Assembly: GCF_001548095.1 (NCBI RefSeq)
Contig: NZ_AP014815.1
Span: forward strand, 3,533,656-3,597,655
DNA length: 64,000 bases
Direction: 5' to 3'
Source: Geminocystis sp. NIES-3708
GTDB lineage: Bacteria > Cyanobacteriota > Cyanobacteriia > Cyanobacteriales > Cyanobacteriaceae
Shown: piece by piece, positions 30,278 through 39,217 of the stretch
How the letters are laid out: each line of letters starts with the position of its first letter
Numbering within the stretch: the stretch's first letter is position 1
Program-made: the position numbers and the translations under genes
The notes under the pieces: generated by a model
What the model was told of the DNA's origin: nothing
The model's input: the letters and a program-made list of their open reading frames with translations, nothing else
The model's database searches: none

Positions 30278-32929
30278 ATGATTATGATTACTCAAAATAT
30301 AGTTACGGATTCTTTATTTAATTTACCTCAACAATTTAACAATAATTTAGGCACAACTGATTGGACTAATGCGAATCAAGGATGGTTTGTACCTTTAAAT
30401 ACGAAATGGAATAAAAGTCAAGAATCCGCTTATGCTGATAATAGTGGGGCTGGTGGTTTAACTCAAGTAATTACGAATAATCAACTTAACAAAGGATTAC
30501 AAACTATTAGTTTTGACGCTCTTAATAAAGGAATTAGTAACACTTTAAGAATACAGATTTATGGTATTAATGGTAAATTTAAACTCAATAACTGGAAAGC
30601 TGACAATCCTATTAGTGCAACAACTGATCCTATTCAATTTACTACTTTAATGGATACGGGAAATGTTGCAACTCAATCATTCGACTGGAAAAATTTTACT
30701 CAAGATGTCGATTTTGGTAGTGGTTATGAATATATTGCTATTCGTGCTTTTACTGACGGAGTAGAGTCTTCAGAGTCTATGGCTATTGATAATATTTCCA
30801 TTGCACAAAAAAAAGTGTTAGAAATAGTTAGCATAATAGACTCGGATTTTAATGAATTAAATATGAAGTTTAATACCAATACGGGAATAACTTACTTTAA
30901 TAATGCAGATAAGGGGTGGTTTGTACCTATAAACTCTAAATGGATTAGAGACAGTGTCAATGGCTATACTTATGCTGATAATACTGGTGCAGGAGGTTTA
31001 ACTCAAGTCATTAAAAATAATCAAATAACTCAAGGTTTACAATATTTGAATTTTGATGCCATTAATAAAGGAACTAGTAATACTCTTAGAATACAAATTT
31101 ATGGTGTTAATGGAGAATTTAAAATCAGTAATTGGGAAACAAAAGATCCTCTTGCCAATACCTTAAAGCCAATTAATTTTAGTACTTTATTAGATACAGG
31201 AAACATTGCAAGTAAATCATTTGATTGGAGTACTTTTTCTCAACAAATTAATTTTAACAATGGTTATGAATATATTGCTATTCGGGTTATAACCGATGGT
31301 GTTGAAGGTTCAGAGTTTATGGCTATTGATAATGTTTCCATCGCTAACGATATTCTCAAAGAAACTGTTGAACAAACGGAACCACCTAACAATCCCGTTG
31401 TTAACAATTCTATTTCTATTGGCACAAATCTAGGTGGAATTGCTTATTGGTCTCCCCAAAAACCTTTTATTAACTTATTCAAATCTTCATCTTCTTGGAT
31501 AACTCAAGGTAATGGAATATGGGATACTCAAGAAAATGCTCTACTTGATTTAGATCAAAATGGGTGGGTTCGTTCTTTTCCAAAACCTGAGAATGGTGCT
31601 AAATTCACTTCCGTGGGAACTTTATTATCCCGTTCTGATGGTAATTATCTTGGTGGAGAATATGTAGTTTTATATGAAGGAGAAGGTACAATTAAGTATG
31701 GTTTTGATGCCAAACTAATATCTTCTACCCCTGGAAGAGATGTAATTCAAGTTAATCCCACTAAAGCTGGTATTCTTTTATCTATTACTCAAACAGATCC
31801 AAATCAGACAGGAAATTATATCCGAGACATAAATGTTGTTCCTGTTGCATCAGAAAATACTTACGAAACAGAAATTTTTAATCCTGATTTTATTAATCAT
31901 ATCGACTCTTTCAACAGCATTCGTTTTATGAACTGGATGGGAACAAATGATTCTACCCAAAAAGAATGGAGTAATAGACCTACTTTAGATAGTCAAACTT
32001 GGTTTGGAAATGGTGTTTCTGTTGAAGTCATGGTTGACTTAGCCAATAAAGAAGATGTTAATCCATGGTTTACTCTTCCTCATCTAGCAACGGATGAATA
32101 CATAACCAATTTTGCCACTTATGTTAGAGATCATCTCGATCCCGAATTAAAAATCTATGTAGAATATTCTAATGAAGTTTGGAATGGTCAATTCAAACAA
32201 AGTAGATGGGTAGCTCAACAAGCTCAGACAGAAAATATGAGCAGTCCTTATGATTGGTATAGTCGTCGCACCACTCAAATTACCCAAATATGGGATCAGG
32301 TTTTTGGCTCAGATCAAGATAGAGTTGTGGGTGTTATGGGGGCTCAAGCTGGTAATATCGGAACTGCAAATCGTGCTTTAAATTATAATTGGACAAATAA
32401 TCCTCTTTCTCATGAGCAATATGGTATTGATGCTATTACCATTGCACCTTATTTTGGTCATTATATTGGTGATAAAGCCAACAAAGATACACTATTATCT
32501 TGGACGAAAGAAGCTGATGGTGGATTAAATAAATTATTTGATGAAATTACTAAAGGAGGATTACTTCCTAATAGTCCGAAAGGTGGTGCATTACAGTTAG
32601 CTTATGATAGAATCGGTCAATATGTTGAACTCGCAAAACAAGAAAATCTTCAATTAATTGCTTATGAAGGTGGTCAACATTTAGTCGATAAGAGCGAAGA
32701 TCCCGCCATTGTCGATTTGTTTGCTAAAGCTAATCGTGATTCTCGTATGGGAGACATTTATAAAGAATATTTCCAACAATGGTTCAATATGGGCGGTGGT
32801 GAATTTCTCAACTTTACTGATGTTGGTAGTTATAATAAGTTTGGGTCTTGGGGATTAACCGAAAGTTTAAATCAAAACTCACCTAAGTATGATGCAGTTA
32901 TAGATTTAATCAATAGTACTTTACCGTAA
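30278..32929 (+). CDS. Large GH-like protein with duplicated N-terminal domain
   Basis: 883 residues. Two tandem copies of a beta-rich domain of about 180 residues (about 5-175 and 183-355) share WFVP(L/I)N(T/S)KW, YADN(S/T)GAGGLTQVI and a closing MAIDN(I/V)SIA. A Pro/Asn linker leads to a C-terminal module of about 510 residues. It contains YSNEVWN (E633) and AYEGGQH (E797), resembling the acid/base and nucleophile Glu of clan GH-A hydrolases. No signal peptide is visible, so the export route is unclear. The C-terminal module is paralogous to the lipoprotein at 35462. The first two in-frame ATGs are at 30278 and 30284; ribosome-site spacing (AAGAG) slightly favours the second. Substrate is unknown. 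Confidence 0.8.
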   Translation: MIMITQNIVTDSLFNLPQQFNNNLGTTDWTNANQGWFVPLNTKWNKSQESAYADNSGAGGLTQVITNNQLNKGLQTISFDALNKGISNTLRIQIYGINGKFKLNNWKADNPISATTDPIQFTTLMDTGNVATQSFDWKNFTQDVDFGSGYEYIAIRAFTDGVESSESMAIDNISIAQKKVLEIVSIIDSDFNELNMKFNTNTGITYFNNADKGWFVPINSKWIRDSVNGYTYADNTGAGGLTQVIKNNQITQGLQYLNFDAINKGTSNTLRIQIYGVNGEFKISNWETKDPLANTLKPINFSTLLDTGNIASKSFDWSTFSQQINFNNGYEYIAIRVITDGVEGSEFMAIDNVSIANDILKETVEQTEPPNNPVVNNSISIGTNLGGIAYWSPQKPFINLFKSSSSWITQGNGIWDTQENALLDLDQNGWVRSFPKPENGAKFTSVGTLLSRSDGNYLGGEYVVLYEGEGTIKYGFDAKLISSTPGRDVIQVNPTKAGILLSITQTDPNQTGNYIRDINVVPVASENTYETEIFNPDFINHIDSFNSIRFMNWMGTNDSTQKEWSNRPTLDSQTWFGNGVSVEVMVDLANKEDVNPWFTLPHLATDEYITNFATYVRDHLDPELKIYVEYSNEVWNGQFKQSRWVAQQAQTENMSSPYDWYSRRTTQITQIWDQVFGSDQDRVVGVMGAQAGNIGTANRALNYNWTNNPLSHEQYGIDAITIAPYFGHYIGDKANKDTLLSWTKEADGGLNKLFDEITKGGLLPNSPKGGALQLAYDRIGQYVELAKQENLQLIAYEGGQHLVDKSEDPAIVDLFAKANRDSRMGDIYKEYFQQWFNMGGGEFLNFTDVGSYNKFGSWGLTESLNQNSPKYDAVIDLINSTLP
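30296..31345 (+). repeat. Tandem domain duplication inside the large GH-like gene
   Basis: Copy 1 (about 30296-30805) and copy 2 (about 30836-31345) match in DNA as well as protein over most of their length, at a spacing of 540 bp (534 bp left of a two-codon indel). For example, tatgctgataat occurs at 30431 and 30971, and atggctattgataat at 30779 and 31319. Retained nucleotide similarity suggests a fairly recent internal duplication. Confidence 0.8.
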
Positions 32930-32960
32930 ATTTACTTACATAATTATTATTAGTTTGTTA

Positions 32961-32996
32961 AGATGAATCAGTGATATTTGATTCGTCTTTTTTTTT
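32961..32996 (+). terminator. Rho-independent terminator after the GH-like gene
   Basis: A 10-bp stem with one G-T pair (AGATGAATCA at 32961-32970 with TGATTCGTCT at 32979-32988), an eight-base loop, and a run of nine T immediately after. It lies 31 bp past the GH-like stop and separates that gene from the glycosyltransferase operon. Confidence 0.88.
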
Positions 32997-33018
32997 GGGG
33001 ACTATTGTAGATAAATGT

Positions 33019-34209
33019 ATGTTAATTGTTATTCTATTTTTGATTAATTTAACGTCATTGGTAATTTTATTTATCAGTTTGATTTTTTTCATTGAATGTT
33101 TTGCTTCTTTATTTCCTTTAACGATCAAGATTAATGATAGTAATCAATGGTATAAAACTTCTGTCAGTATTTTAATTCCAGCCCATAATGAAGAAATTGT
33201 TATTGAACAAACTTTACATACTATTATTCCTCAATTAAAATCTACAGATGAATTAATTGTTATTGCTGATAATTGTAGCGATCGCACAGTGGAAATCGTT
33301 ACAAGAATGGGAATCAAAGTGATTCAACGTCAAAATCAAGAATTAAAAGGAAAAGGTTATGCGTTAGATTTCGGATTGAATTATCTGAGGCAAAATCCCC
33401 CTGATATTGTTATTTTTATTGATGCTGATTCCATTGTTCAACCTAACACCATTAAAATTTTAACGGAAACGGCGATCGCCAAAAATAAACCTATTCAGGG
33501 ATTATATCTAATGGAAAATTCTCCCGAAGCAACTCCCAAGGATAAAATTTCCGCTTTTGCGTTTAAGGTAAAGAATTTAGTGCGCCCTCTAGGATTACAT
33601 AATTTGAAACAACCATGTTTATTAACAGGCACTGGTATGACTTTTCCTTGGCACGTAATTCAAAAAATTGACCTTGGAAGTAATAATATTGTGGAAGATA
33701 TGGCTTTAGGATTAGATTTAGCCATAGCTGGTTATTCTCCCTATTTTTGTCTAAATACTGTAATTTTGAGTATTTTGCCACAAAAAAAGGAAGTTGCGAC
33801 TATTCAAAGAAGAAGATGGGAACACGGGCATTTACAAACAGCATTACAGTATATTCCTCGGCTAATCAAAGAAAGTATTAAACAAAAAAGATTAGATTTA
33901 CTGATTATTGCTTCCGATTTATTTATTCCGCCATTATCTTTGTTGGTATCTATTTGGTTGGGATTAAGTTTAATTTCTGTATTGATGATAATTTTGAATC
34001 TTAATTATATTCCTTTCATTGCATTGATGATAGCAGGAGTAATGATTTTTACTGGAATTTTGATAGCATGGGTGAAATTTGGACAAGAAGAATTGCCTTT
34101 AATAAACTTATTAAGAATACCTTTATATATTCTCTGGAAAATACCTCTTTATTTTAAATTTTTGTGGAAACGAGAAAATCAATGGATTCGCACGGAAAGA
34201 GATATTTAA
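33019..34209 (+). CDS. Membrane glycosyltransferase family 2 (processive, CESA/NodC-like)
   Basis: 396 residues. An N-terminal membrane helix (about 3-33) precedes a GT2 domain: ILIPAHNEE, the nucleotide-sugar Asp (IADNCSDRT), the DAD motif (FIDADSIV), the EDMALGLDL acceptor motif, and QRRRW of the Q-x-x-RW type. Three C-terminal membrane segments follow. This is the layout of synthases or transferases working at the inner membrane. The frame is open back to a GTG at 32971, but that GTG lies in the loop of the terminator, so I chose the first ATG (33019). It is the first gene of a six-gene operon reaching 40091. Confidence 0.88.
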   Translation: MLIVILFLINLTSLVILFISLIFFIECFASLFPLTIKINDSNQWYKTSVSILIPAHNEEIVIEQTLHTIIPQLKSTDELIVIADNCSDRTVEIVTRMGIKVIQRQNQELKGKGYALDFGLNYLRQNPPDIVIFIDADSIVQPNTIKILTETAIAKNKPIQGLYLMENSPEATPKDKISAFAFKVKNLVRPLGLHNLKQPCLLTGTGMTFPWHVIQKIDLGSNNIVEDMALGLDLAIAGYSPYFCLNTVILSILPQKKEVATIQRRRWEHGHLQTALQYIPRLIKESIKQKRLDLLIIASDLFIPPLSLLVSIWLGLSLISVLMIILNLNYIPFIALMIAGVMIFTGILIAWVKFGQEELPLINLLRIPLYILWKIPLYFKFLWKRENQWIRTERDI

Positions 34210-34220
34210 AAGGGAAAATT

Positions 34221-35438
34221 ATGAAAATAGCCTATTTAATTAATCAATATCCTAAAATCAGTCATAGTTTTATTCGTCGTGAAATACAAGCATTAGAAAA
34301 AAAAGGTTTAGAAATCAAAAGGTATTCTATTCGTTACAGTGAAGATAAATTAGTTGATATAGAAGATAAAGAAGAATTAAAGGAAACTAAATTTATTCTT
34401 AATGTCGGCATGATTGGATTATTAATCAATATTTTAAAAACTATAATTTTTTATCCTTTTAATTTTATTAAAACTATAATTTTTACTCTCAAAATTGGCT
34501 ATAAATCAGATCGAGGAATTGTCCGAAATTTAGCTTATTTAGGCGAGGCCTGTGTTTTATCATTTTGGTTAAAACAAGAGAACATAACCCATATCCATGC
34601 TCATTTTGGCACAAATTCCGCCACGGTTGCGATGCTATCTAATATCTTATTTGATTTTACCTACAGTTTTACAATTCATGGTCCGGAAGAATTTGATAAA
34701 CCGGAAACTATATCTCTTCCTGAAAAGATAAAAAAAGCTACTTTTGTTGTAGTAATTAGTAGTTATGGAAAAAGTCAAGTTTATCGATGGTGTGACTATC
34801 CAGAATGGGGAAAAATTCATATCATTCATTGTGGCTTAAATGAGAAATTTATTGATGCAAAAATTACTCCTATTACTTTAGAAAATAATTTAGTTTGTGT
34901 TGGAAGATTATGCCCTCAAAAAGGACAAATTCTATTATTAAAAGCCATCGCTAGATTAAAAGAGAAAAGAATAATCTGTAATTTAACTTTAGTAGGAGAC
35001 GGTGAATTAAGACGAGAAATTGAGAATTTAGCAGAAAAATTAGAGGTAAAAAACCAAATTATAATTACTGGTTGGGCGAGTAGTGAGGAAGTTAAACAAC
35101 AAATTACTAAGGCTAAATTAATGGTAATACCTAGTTTTGCCGAGGGTTTACCTGTGGTGATTATGGAATCTTTAGCTTTAGGAATACCCGTTATTAGTAC
35201 TTATATAGCTGGAATACCAGAGTTAATTGTAAATGGTGAATCTGGTTGGTTAATTCCCGCAGGAGATATAGATGCTTTAACCATAGCCATAGAATCGGCT
35301 TTAAATTTACCCATTGAAAAATTAGAAGAAATGGGGCAAAAAGGCAAAATAGCAGTTAATAAAAATCATAATATTTATCAAGAAACTGAAAATTTAATAA
35401 AATTATTTCAATCTTATCTTAGTTTGAAAAATAGTTAA
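34221..35438 (+). CDS. Glycosyltransferase family 4
   Basis: A 405-residue GT-B enzyme. The N-terminus MKIAYLINQYPKISHSFIRR is typical of colanic-acid/EPS type GT4 enzymes. The region HIHAHFGTNSA and the C-terminal donor-binding signature SFAEGLPVVIMESLALGIPVI, with its E-x7-E spacing, mark a retaining transferase using an NDP-sugar. The ATG at 34221 has AAAGGGA eight bases upstream and follows the preceding stop by 11 bp. An upstream in-frame ATG (34164) lies inside the neighbour and is rejected. Confidence 0.93.
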   Translation: MKIAYLINQYPKISHSFIRREIQALEKKGLEIKRYSIRYSEDKLVDIEDKEELKETKFILNVGMIGLLINILKTIIFYPFNFIKTIIFTLKIGYKSDRGIVRNLAYLGEACVLSFWLKQENITHIHAHFGTNSATVAMLSNILFDFTYSFTIHGPEEFDKPETISLPEKIKKATFVVVISSYGKSQVYRWCDYPEWGKIHIIHCGLNEKFIDAKITPITLENNLVCVGRLCPQKGQILLLKAIARLKEKRIICNLTLVGDGELRREIENLAEKLEVKNQIIITGWASSEEVKQQITKAKLMVIPSFAEGLPVVIMESLALGIPVISTYIAGIPELIVNGESGWLIPAGDIDALTIAIESALNLPIEKLEEMGQKGKIAVNKNHNIYQETENLIKLFQSYLSLKNS

Positions 35439-35461
35439 TTTTATCAAAAAAGGAGGGCTAA

Positions 35462-37201
35462 ATGTTTAAAATTAATAATCATTTTTTATCTCGATATATA
35501 ATCTTTTTTTTATCTTCCTTAATAGTTAGTTGTCAATATTTAACTCAAAATAGTGTGATATCTAACAAAAATAGTACTTTAGCTAAAGAAAAACAAAATA
35601 TTCTTGTTCAAACATCAACATCTTTAGGCGTAGGGTTACATGGTATCAGTGATTGGTCAACTCAACACCCTTTTATTGATCATTTTAAAACTTCAAGATC
35701 ATGGATTACTCAGTGTGTAAAATCAGACGAGAATTGTTTAAGCAAATGGAGTACAAAAGAAGAAAACTTACTAAATTTAGATCAAAATGGTTGGGTAAAA
35801 TCTCTGCCTAAAAAAAATGATAACCTTCAATATTCTCGTGTAAGTACTCTTTTATTTGTTGGCATACCAAATCTTTTTCCTAAAGGTAAATATATTGTTT
35901 TATATGAAGGTGAAGGTACATTACAATATCAATTTGCAGGAAAAAAAATTATATCAGAGTCAAAATTAGGACGAGATGTTATTGAAGTTAATTCTAGTGA
36001 TAAAAGAGGAATTCTAATTACTATAACTGCTACTGATCCTAAAAATACAGGTAACTATATTCGCAATATTCGAGTTATAGAAGCAAAAAATGAACAATTA
36101 TTTAAGCAAGGAGAAATTTTTAATCCCTTATTTTTAGAGAAAATCAAGCCTTTTAGTACTTTACGTTTTATGGATTGGATGAAAACAAATAATTCTCCAC
36201 AAAAGCAATGGCAAGATAGACCAATTCCTGACATTGTAACCTATAGTCAAAAAGGTGTTGCTTTAGAAACCATGATCGCTTTAGCAAATAAATTACAAAA
36301 AGATGTTTGGTTTAATATTCCTCATCAAGCAACCGATGAATATATCGCTAATTTTACTCAATTGGTGAAAAATACATTAGATCCCAATTTAAAAATATAT
36401 TTAGAATTTTCTAATGAAGTATGGAATTGGCAATTTAAACAAGCACATTATGCTTTAGCACAAGGTAAAAAACACTGGAATCAAGAAGGTAATGCTTATA
36501 TGCAATGGTATGGAATGCGTACTGCTCAAATGTGTGATATTGCTCAAAAAACCTTTGGAGATCAAAAAAATCGTTTAAACTGTGTGATGTCCACTCAAAC
36601 TTCATGGCAAGGATTAGAAAAAGCTGTTTTAGATTGTCCTTTATGGGTTGCACAGGGTAATAATCCATGTTATAAACATGGTATTTCTGCTTATGCTATT
36701 ACGGGATATTTTGGTAGTAGTTTAGGAATACCTGAGAATCAATCTGTCGTACAGTCATGGTTAAAAGAATCTGATGGAGGCTTTAATAAAGCTATAGAAC
36801 ATTTAAAAACAGGAAAATTACTCCACAGTAAAAGAAAAGATAGTTTACCAGATATTAATCAAAAATTTCTTTATCATAGCCAAGTAGCGCAAGCAAGAGG
36901 TTTACAATTAGTAGCTTATGAAGGGGGACAACATATAACAGGAGTAAAACAAGTTAAAAATAATCAAAAACTAACTGATTTTTTCATCGCCTTAAATCGT
37001 CGTCCAGAAATGTATGATCTCTATACTGAATTATTGAATAATTGGGAAAAAGCTGGAGGAGGTTTATTTATGCACTTTGTTGACATAGGCAAACCTAGTA
37101 AACATGGCAGTTGGGGAGCTTTAGAGTATTTAGATCAATTAGAATCTCCTAAATATAAAGCTTTAATCGGTTTTATTAATAATCAAAAATCAGATCATTA
37201 A
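35462..37201 (+). CDS. GH-like lipoprotein, paralog of the C-terminal module at 30278
   Basis: 579 residues. An N-terminal signal ends in the lipobox LIVSC with C24, so the mature protein should be lipid-anchored at the cell envelope. After a short linker, the module (about 55-575) aligns end to end with the C-terminal part of the 883-residue protein. Shared parts are the SRSWITQ / SSSWITQ start, FSNEVWN with E319, and AYEGGQH with E487. The Glu-Glu spacing (168 here, 164 there) fits a retaining clan GH-A-like hydrolase by inference. A strong AGGAGGG precedes the ATG. Its place between glycosyltransferases suggests trimming or remodelling of the secreted polymer. Confidence 0.82.
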   Translation: MFKINNHFLSRYIIFFLSSLIVSCQYLTQNSVISNKNSTLAKEKQNILVQTSTSLGVGLHGISDWSTQHPFIDHFKTSRSWITQCVKSDENCLSKWSTKEENLLNLDQNGWVKSLPKKNDNLQYSRVSTLLFVGIPNLFPKGKYIVLYEGEGTLQYQFAGKKIISESKLGRDVIEVNSSDKRGILITITATDPKNTGNYIRNIRVIEAKNEQLFKQGEIFNPLFLEKIKPFSTLRFMDWMKTNNSPQKQWQDRPIPDIVTYSQKGVALETMIALANKLQKDVWFNIPHQATDEYIANFTQLVKNTLDPNLKIYLEFSNEVWNWQFKQAHYALAQGKKHWNQEGNAYMQWYGMRTAQMCDIAQKTFGDQKNRLNCVMSTQTSWQGLEKAVLDCPLWVAQGNNPCYKHGISAYAITGYFGSSLGIPENQSVVQSWLKESDGGFNKAIEHLKTGKLLHSKRKDSLPDINQKFLYHSQVAQARGLQLVAYEGGQHITGVKQVKNNQKLTDFFIALNRRPEMYDLYTELLNNWEKAGGGLFMHFVDIGKPSKHGSWGALEYLDQLESPKYKALIGFINNQKSDH

Positions 37202-37244
37202 CTATCATTTATCATTGAAATTAAATAAGATCAAAATTAATAAA

Positions 37245-38183
37245 ATGATTAATAAACCTTGTTTTTTAGTAGGTGCAGAAAGGTCTGGTACTACTCTTTT
37301 ACGTTTAATGTTAGATCACCATCCTTCCATTGGTTGGGTTCAAGAATTTGAATATTCCATTGATTTAGTTACCGATAATGGTCAATTTCCTTCACTCCAT
37401 CAATATTATGAATGGTTAGAAACTAACCGTATTTTTCAATCTATGGGTTTTATGATTGATCAAAATCTTGATTATCCTTTATTAATAAATAGTTTTTTAG
37501 AACAGAAATTTAACTCTTGTAAAAAACCGATTATTGGTGCAACAGTGCATCGTCATTTCGATCGATTACTATATATTTGGCATGATGCTTGTTTCATTCA
37601 TTTAATTCGAGATCCAAGAGATGTAGCACGTTCTTGTATCGCCATGGGGTGGGCAGGTAATGTTTGGTATGGTGTTGATCGTTGGTTGGAAGCAGAGTCT
37701 TTATGGGATAATTTCAAAAAAACTATTACTTCAGATCGATACATTGAAGTTAAATACGAAAATTTAATTACAGATCCCATAACGGTTTTAAGTTCTATTT
37801 CTCAATTTTTAGGAGTAAATTATGATTCGCTGATGTTGGCTTATGATCAAGACACTACTTATAGTTCACCAGATCCTAAATTAATACAACAATGGCGAAA
37901 AAAAATGTCAGATTTTGAAATTGGATTAGTAGAATCAAAAATAGGTAATTTATTAACTAACAGAGATTATGAATTAAGTGGAGTAAAATCAGTCAATCCT
38001 AACTTCTTGGTGAAAAAAAAATTAAAAATACAAAATTGGTGGGCAAAAGTCAAGTTTAGAATTAATCGTTTAGGAATATCTTTATTTTTAGCAGATTTTA
38101 TTTCCCGTAAATTAGGTTTAAAATCATGGCAAAAACAAGTAACTTTATCCATTAATGAAATCACTAAAAAAAATTTAAAATGA
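37245..38183 (+). CDS. Sulfotransferase (PAPS-dependent)
   Basis: A 312-residue sulfotransferase. The 5'-phosphosulfate loop GAERSGTTLLR (residues 10-20) and the 3'-phosphate-binding segment LIRDPRDVARSCIAMGW are clear, so it should transfer sulfate from PAPS to a sugar hydroxyl. The C-terminal 60 residues are basic and not conserved. An in-frame TTG at 37215 would add ten residues; the ATG at 37245 lies eight residues before the core strand and is preferred. Its position among glycosyltransferases indicates a polysaccharide acceptor. Confidence 0.9.
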   Translation: MINKPCFLVGAERSGTTLLRLMLDHHPSIGWVQEFEYSIDLVTDNGQFPSLHQYYEWLETNRIFQSMGFMIDQNLDYPLLINSFLEQKFNSCKKPIIGATVHRHFDRLLYIWHDACFIHLIRDPRDVARSCIAMGWAGNVWYGVDRWLEAESLWDNFKKTITSDRYIEVKYENLITDPITVLSSISQFLGVNYDSLMLAYDQDTTYSSPDPKLIQQWRKKMSDFEIGLVESKIGNLLTNRDYELSGVKSVNPNFLVKKKLKIQNWWAKVKFRINRLGISLFLADFISRKLGLKSWQKQVTLSINEITKKNLK

Positions 38184-38212
38184 TTATGTAATAAATAGAG
38201 ATAATAATTTTT

Positions 38213-39217
38213 ATGGCTATTGATGTTGAAAAAGAAATATATCAATTATGTATTGTTATAATTAATTATCGTACTCCTCAATTAACTATTGATTGTTTAT
38301 ACTCTCTACTACCTCAAGTTAAAAATTTAAGTTCATCTTATGTTGTGATTGTAGATAATAATTCCCTTGATAATTCTGTAAATCTTATGGAAGAAGCGAT
38401 CTCTTTAAATAATTGGCAACCATGGATATCAATAATTAGATCAAAGATTAATGGTGGTTTTTCCTATGGTAATAATTTAGGAATTAAAGCTATTAAAGCT
38501 AATAATTATTTACTTTTAAATAGTGATACCATCCTTCGTGATAATGCCATCGAAATTTTGTTAAAAGCCTTAGAAAAATATCCTCAAGGGGGAATTTTCA
38601 GTCCTCGTTTAGAGTGGTTAGATGAAACACCGCAAATTAGTTGTTTTCGAGATCGATCACCCATTAATGAATTGATAAATGCCGCTCAAACAAGTATTGT
38701 TACCAAAATACTAAGTAAATATGATATTCCTTTGCCTGTTAGTGAAGATGTTATCGAAGTTCAATGGACAAGTTTTGCCTGTGTGTTAATTAGAGCAGAA
38801 GTAATCGAAAAAATAGGGTTGATGGATGAAGATTATTTCATGTATTTTGATGATATTGATTATTGTCGTCGTACTAGAGAAGCAGGATGGAAAATAATTC
38901 ATTATCCTTTCGCTAGAGTTGTTCATCTGAGAGGAGGTAGTGGTTCAATGAAAAAAGATCTTGCTACCAGAAAACGTCCTCCTGCTTATCTTTATGCTTC
39001 CCGTTCTCGATATTTTGCTAAGTTTTATGGTATTTTTGGCTTATGGTTAGCTAATTTATTGTGGTTAATAGGACGTAGTATTTCTTTAACTAGAGAAATA
39101 ATCGAAAAAAAATCTCCTCAAACTTGTGACTCAGAAGCAAAAGATATTTGGTTAAACTGCTACAATCCTTTAAAATCTTATAATTTGAAAGAAAATTATC
39201 ATGAAAAAAAAGCCTGA
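38213..39217 (+). CDS. Glycosyltransferase family 2, rhamnosyltransferase-like
   Basis: A 334-residue inverting GT2 enzyme. Motifs are IVIINYRTPQLTIDCL, IVDNNSLDNS (nucleotide Asp), LLLNSDTIL (the D-x-D equivalent), and FDDIDYCRRTREAGW with the catalytic-base Asp. The pattern resembles WbbL-type rhamnosyltransferases, but donor specificity cannot be read from sequence. A weak hydrophobic stretch (about 265-285) may attach it to the membrane. The stop overlaps the next gene by 17 bp. Confidence 0.9.
   Translation: MAIDVEKEIYQLCIVIINYRTPQLTIDCLYSLLPQVKNLSSSYVVIVDNNSLDNSVNLMEEAISLNNWQPWISIIRSKINGGFSYGNNLGIKAIKANNYLLLNSDTILRDNAIEILLKALEKYPQGGIFSPRLEWLDETPQISCFRDRSPINELINAAQTSIVTKILSKYDIPLPVSEDVIEVQWTSFACVLIRAEVIEKIGLMDEDYFMYFDDIDYCRRTREAGWKIIHYPFARVVHLRGGSGSMKKDLATRKRPPAYLYASRSRYFAKFYGIFGLWLANLLWLIGRSISLTREIIEKKSPQTCDSEAKDIWLNCYNPLKSYNLKENYHEKKA

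Noticed and set aside
32971-33018. GTG start for the membrane glycosyltransferase
   Set aside because: The GTG sits in the loop of a strong terminator hairpin and the added residues read through its T run.
34164-34220. Upstream extension of the GT4 gene
   Set aside because: Lies inside the preceding gene and lacks family similarity; ATG 34221 has a good ribosome site.
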